A stretch of 12,619 nucleotides of DNA from NCBI GenBank assembly GCA_027943245.1, contig JANDJZ010000307.1:1-12619 (forward strand). Reading direction: 5' to 3'. Shown here piece by piece: positions 9,604-12,619 of this stretch. Source of the stretch: Acanthamoeba sp. SK_2022b. Lineage: Eukaryota; Discosea; Longamoebia; Acanthamoebidae. Every line of letters starts with the position of its first letter. Position 1 is the stretch's first letter. Under the pieces are notes generated by a model. That model ran no database searches and was not told the origin of the DNA. It worked only from the letters and a program-made list of their open reading frames with translations. Made by a program: the position numbers and the translations under genes.

Positions 9604-10480
9604 TCATGCCAACACCTGCGTCATGGGGGACAGGGGAGCCCGGTGAGCTTCGAACGACTCCCCACAGCAGCTCGAGGGGAATGGGGGGGGGGCGTACGTT
9701 TGCCGCGCGGCTGGCAAGGAAACGCTCCGACATGGTGACGTACTGCGTCTCGGCGCTGAGAGCGTCCAGCGTCTGGTGGTGTGAACGAATGGGCCACCAG
9801 GGCGTGAGCTTTCCTGGAAGAATAGAGGAAGGCTTCGCATGACCAACCGCACCTGCTTCACCCAGCGCACGACAGCGAGAGGCTCGTGGAGGTTGCCGAG
9901 CTGCTGCTGCTGCCGCTCCGTCGTCTGCTGGCGGACGCTGAAGAACACTCGCTTGACGCCGCACGCGCGGAGCCACTCGAGGCAGAGGTGGCAGGGCCGG
10001 GACTCGCCCAGGCCCTCTCCGTCCAGCCGAACCACGTAGAGGTCACACCCCTTCACACGCTTGAGTCTGAACCCGTGCACGTAGAAGAGAAATTGGGTGA
10101 GCCCGCGCGTAGAGGCAACAACAAGAAGAAAGGGAAGAGACGAGAGTGCAGCACCGATGCCTATTGGCGTTCTTCTTGTTCTTCTTGTTGCTGCCGTTGT
10201 TCGACTTCGTTGCCCGCTTCAAAACGGCACAGAGAGTTCATCTCGGCGTGGGTCGAGCTGATTTGGAACGAAGAAAGAATTGTTAAAAAAGAACAACAAG
10301 GGGCGGGGGTATGAGGTAAGGGTACCAATAGTTCTCACCCTCCACCCTGCTGCGACGAGAATTGTGGCCCTTGGCCACAATGTGGCCACCCTTGACAACC
10401 ACGGCACCATGCTTGTAATGCATGTCGCTATTCTCTGCCTCCTCTGCGGCGAGGCGTAGATACTTCTCAACACGATTCAT
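9604..10480 (-). CDS. Cytidine/deoxycytidylate deaminase-family protein (five exons)
   Basis: Minus-strand exons read as 10480-10326, 10257-10231, 10066-9853, 9808-9698 and 9615-9604 (TGA), with matching phases and 172 residues. Start chosen at MNRVEKYLRLAAEEAE, which matches the family's N-terminal helix; upstream codons in frame are possible but not needed. The core is KHGAVVVKGGHIVAKGHN, then STHAEMNSL (zinc ligand His about 55, catalytic Glu 57), then ESRPCHLCLEWLRACGVKRV (zinc ligands Cys about 86 and 89). The zinc-deaminase fold is therefore complete. Substrate (cytidine, dCMP, or other) cannot be told from these motifs. The second exon is only 27 nt. The acceptor before exon 4 (AAAG) is non-ideal and the end is less certain than the core. 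The gene converges with the BPL_N-like gene. Confidence 0.8.
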
Positions 10481-10624
10481 GAATGGACTTTCGGCTTGGC
10501 TGGTGATCTGATGATGATGATGGAGTGAAAGAAACAACAATAAGAAACGAGATTTGCTGATACGCTTCTGAACAACAATCATACGACTATCCCTACCCCA
10601 CCACAAGCAATAGTAAGCAAGGCA

Positions 10625-10697
10625 TCCTCGGTAGCTTAGTTGGTAGAGCGCACGGCTGTTAACCGTGAGGTCGCAGGTTCGAACCCTGCCCGGGGAG
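10625..10697 (+). tRNA. tRNA-Asn (anticodon GTT), copy 2
   Basis: Same 73-nt cloverleaf as the minus-strand copy at 7443-7515, with no base differences. It sits between the divergent starts of the deaminase gene (-) and the BAH-like gene (+). The 16 bases ending in TCCTCGG at its 5' edge also match copy 1 at 15 positions. Confidence 0.98.
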
Positions 10698-10703
10698 TTT
10701 CTC

Positions 10704-10707
10704 TTTT
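10704..10707 (+). terminator. Pol III T-run after tRNA-Asn (plus copy)
   Basis: TTTT seven nucleotides after the end of the tRNA, preceded by a shorter T run, as expected for RNA polymerase III termination. Confidence 0.6.
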
Positions 10708-10720
10708 GTCTAGCTGAGAT

Positions 10721-10728
10721 TTATAAAG
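10721..10728 (+). promoter_or_regulatory. TATA-like box upstream of the BAH-like gene
   Basis: TTATAAAG lies 38 nt before the ATG at 10766 and only 23 nt after the tRNA gene. Composition and spacing fit a pol II TATA element. Confidence 0.45.
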
Positions 10729-10765
10729 TTATTTTTCTACAGGGAAATACCGTCAGACCAACGCG

Positions 10766-12619
10766 ATGGACGAGGAACAGGCGGCTGGTGGTCCGGGATG
10801 TCAGAAAAACAGCGGAGCAAGGGGAAAGAAGGCGAAGAGGACAAGCAAAGACAAGGAAGAGCAAGAGAAGGAAGAAAAGGCGAGAGGGGGAGCACAAGCG
10901 GGCCGAGGTGCTGGGAAACGAAAACGGCGCTCGCAAGAGAGCGCACAGAAGAACAAAAAGGGCACCTCCGACAAAAAGACCAGCAAAGCAAAGGAGGTGA
11001 GCAGTGGCAGCAGCGATGATGAAGAGAGTCGCACTCCTCGCCAGGGCCGCGCCCGAAAGCTCTCACTCTACGACGAGTTCGTGGCCCTCAACCAAGGCAC
11101 CAAGGTGCCCCACCTTACCTTTTTTTTTGCAGTTCCGCCAACTGAGTTCTGGGCAATTACCAATAGAAGCTTGGAAGACTGCGGGAGTGTCGCACGCGAG
11201 TGAAGACTGAACACGAGGTGCCCGACAGTACACTCACCTTCATCACCGACATTAAGCCCAAATACGGTACGGGTTTTTGGTTTGTCGCGCGGTTTTTCTC
11301 GGCGCTCACAAATCGGCTGCACGGGATCAGGCGCCAACGAGTTCGTGGCGGTGAACCCGGAGACCGACGAGGAGGAGTTCTACCTGGCCCAGTTGCGCGA
11401 GGACGTGTTTGCCAAGGTGCAGTCTGTGGTGCACGTTCTGTGGCTGGACCATCATGCGGGCAAGAAGTCCGTGTGGCAGTTCGATGAGTATGACTCCGTC
11501 CCATGTGGCTCCATCATCTGCCGCGTCAAGCTCGAGGTAAGCCGAGACCAATGAATCATTGCCATTTTTATTAGTGGTTTAAAAATAGTTTTAATGTTTT
11601 TTTCTTGACTTCAATTGACGCAGAACGGAGAAGACGATACGTTGGTGCTCTCTGAAACCGAGAGGCAAAAGGTGCTCACGCTCAAGGAGCTCGACTCGGA
11701 GGAGGAAGAGGCCAAGCAGGAGATAGAAAGGGCTCGACAGTTGGCGGCTGATGAAGGCGAAGAAGCAGAAGCAGAAGCAGATGAGGATGCCAGCAAAGGA
11801 GATGAGGAGGAAGGAGAGGACAGTTCCACGGAGATGAGGAAGGAGGCAGCAGCGGTGAGCAAGGTCAAGGAGGTGCATAAAAAGAAGGCACAGCTGAAGA
11901 AGACCCATAGTAAACCGCAGATCATCAAAGCGGAAGAGGCAGAGGAGAAGCTGCTCGAGCGGCTGGAGAAGATCGAGGATCCCACCTTCGCGCCCGGCAA
12001 GGCGGTCAACGTAGCCCACCGCGGCGCCCGACGCCAGGCGGCCAGGAGGAGCGCCGCCAAGGTTTCCACCATTTCCTTCTTTTTCTCTAATTTTCTTTCT
12101 AATTTTGTGAGTTCTTGGCGAGTAGCGGATAGGGACAGCGTCTGGGACCAGCGGTACAAGTCGGAAGAAGAGGAAGGCCGATGACGACGACGGAGGTGAT
12201 GGCAGTGATGACGAGGAAGACGAAGGCGCAACAAAGCGGCCGACCAAGCGTGCCCGTACTGCCGCACCAAAGGGAGGGAGGAGAGGAAAGCGCGTGGGCA
12301 AGCTGGACAAGTCGGTCAAGAAGATCACCGCCGACCCCACATTCGACGTGGCCGACGGCAAGCTCCGTGGTGAATGCTGCACTCTGTGTAGTAGCCGCGA
12401 GGCCATCCGCGCTGTCCTCAGCAACGACCTAGCTCTCCTCCAAGCGGTACCACCACGCATGCACACACACATACACATACAATACACACATGCACACACT
12501 TGGATGCTGAAATGTGAGGGCTGGCTCGCAGGTGGCTACGGACTGGGAGTTCGTGCATTCCTTGTTCGTGCCACGAAGTGTCGATGTGCCGCTGACGTGT
12601 GTCGAGTACGCGATCAAGG
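10766..12619 (+). CDS. Nuclear-type protein with BAH-like domain, 3' end outside window
   Basis: Exons read as 10766-11104, 11167-11266, 11331-11536, 11624-12061, 12126-12446 and 12532 onward, all phases matching; about 497 codons are visible. Residues 1-105 are Lys/Arg/Ser-rich with nuclear-localisation-like runs (GKRKRRSQ). Exons 2-3 give a module resembling BAH: FVAVNPETDEEEFYLAQL, then VLWLDHHAGKKSVWQFDEYD and SVPCGSIICRVKLENGED. Exon 4 is Glu/Lys-rich and probably helical, followed by an acidic/basic linker (RKKRKADDDDGGDGSDDEED). The last part (SREAIRAVLSNDLALLQA, then FVPRSVDVPLTCVEYAIK) looks like ankyrin-type helices. BAH domains mediate chromatin contacts in known proteins; a chromatin role here is inference. 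The intron 11105-11166 uses a weak acceptor and exon 2 is the least certain. Confidence 0.65.

Noticed and set aside
10481..10606. Upstream in-frame extension of the deaminase (Met at 10606)
   Set aside because: The extension is low-complexity and without family similarity, while the Met at 10480 begins the conserved helix.
11105..11132. 28-nt intron with the T9-GCAG acceptor in the BAH-like gene
   Set aside because: Shorter than any other intron here, and the resulting frame stops before the conserved region.
11591..12499. Minus-strand frame of 302 codons opposite the BAH-like gene
   Set aside because: Low-complexity Ser/Leu translation of the Glu/Lys-rich exons; no motif, and it overlaps introns.

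Overview
The window looks like nuclear DNA of a free-living amoebozoan, most like Acanthamoeba. The basis is GC-rich coding exons cut by many short introns (about 60-260 nt), simple-sequence repeats lying mostly in introns, eukaryotic nuclear tRNA genes, and a mitochondrial ADP/ATP carrier next to a ferrochelatase whose first exon encodes a mitochondrial presequence. The organism is an inference from style; no species marker was tested.

Layout. 30-1723 (+): 3' part of a six-exon BACK plus SPRY protein gene. 1724-2737: about 1 kb without a complete gene, holding a 50-codon coding-like tail on the minus strand (2051-2205). 2738-3858 (+): three-exon ADP/ATP translocase. 4130-6354 (-): ferrochelatase, rebuilt here as ten exons (402 residues), convergent with the translocase and using two GC-AG introns. 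6355-7442: a gene-poor gap containing a 762-bp stretch (6624-7385) with no CpG dinucleotide at all, next to a tRNA-Asn gene (7443-7515, -). 7698-8412 (+): three-exon small secretory-pathway membrane protein with a cysteine-rich PSI-like ectodomain and a histidine-rich tail. 8486-9490 (+): intronless BPL_N/glutaminase-like protein ending in 14 histidines. 9604-10480 (-): cytidine/dCMP deaminase-family gene with a 27-nt microexon that encodes the zinc-site HAE motif. 10625-10697 (+): a second, identical tRNA-Asn gene. 10766-12619 (+): 5' part of a nuclear-type protein with a basic/acidic low-complexity region and a BAH-like module, running off the window.

Functional links. The translocase (nucleotide exchange) and ferrochelatase (last step of haem synthesis) both act at the mitochondrial inner membrane, but they are separate convergent genes and nothing shows co-regulation. 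The remaining genes are unrelated housekeeping or unknown functions. The most unusual feature is the CpG-void block beside the tRNA gene. It has the signature expected of a formerly methylated, deaminated insertion, and it carries a broken minus-strand reading frame.
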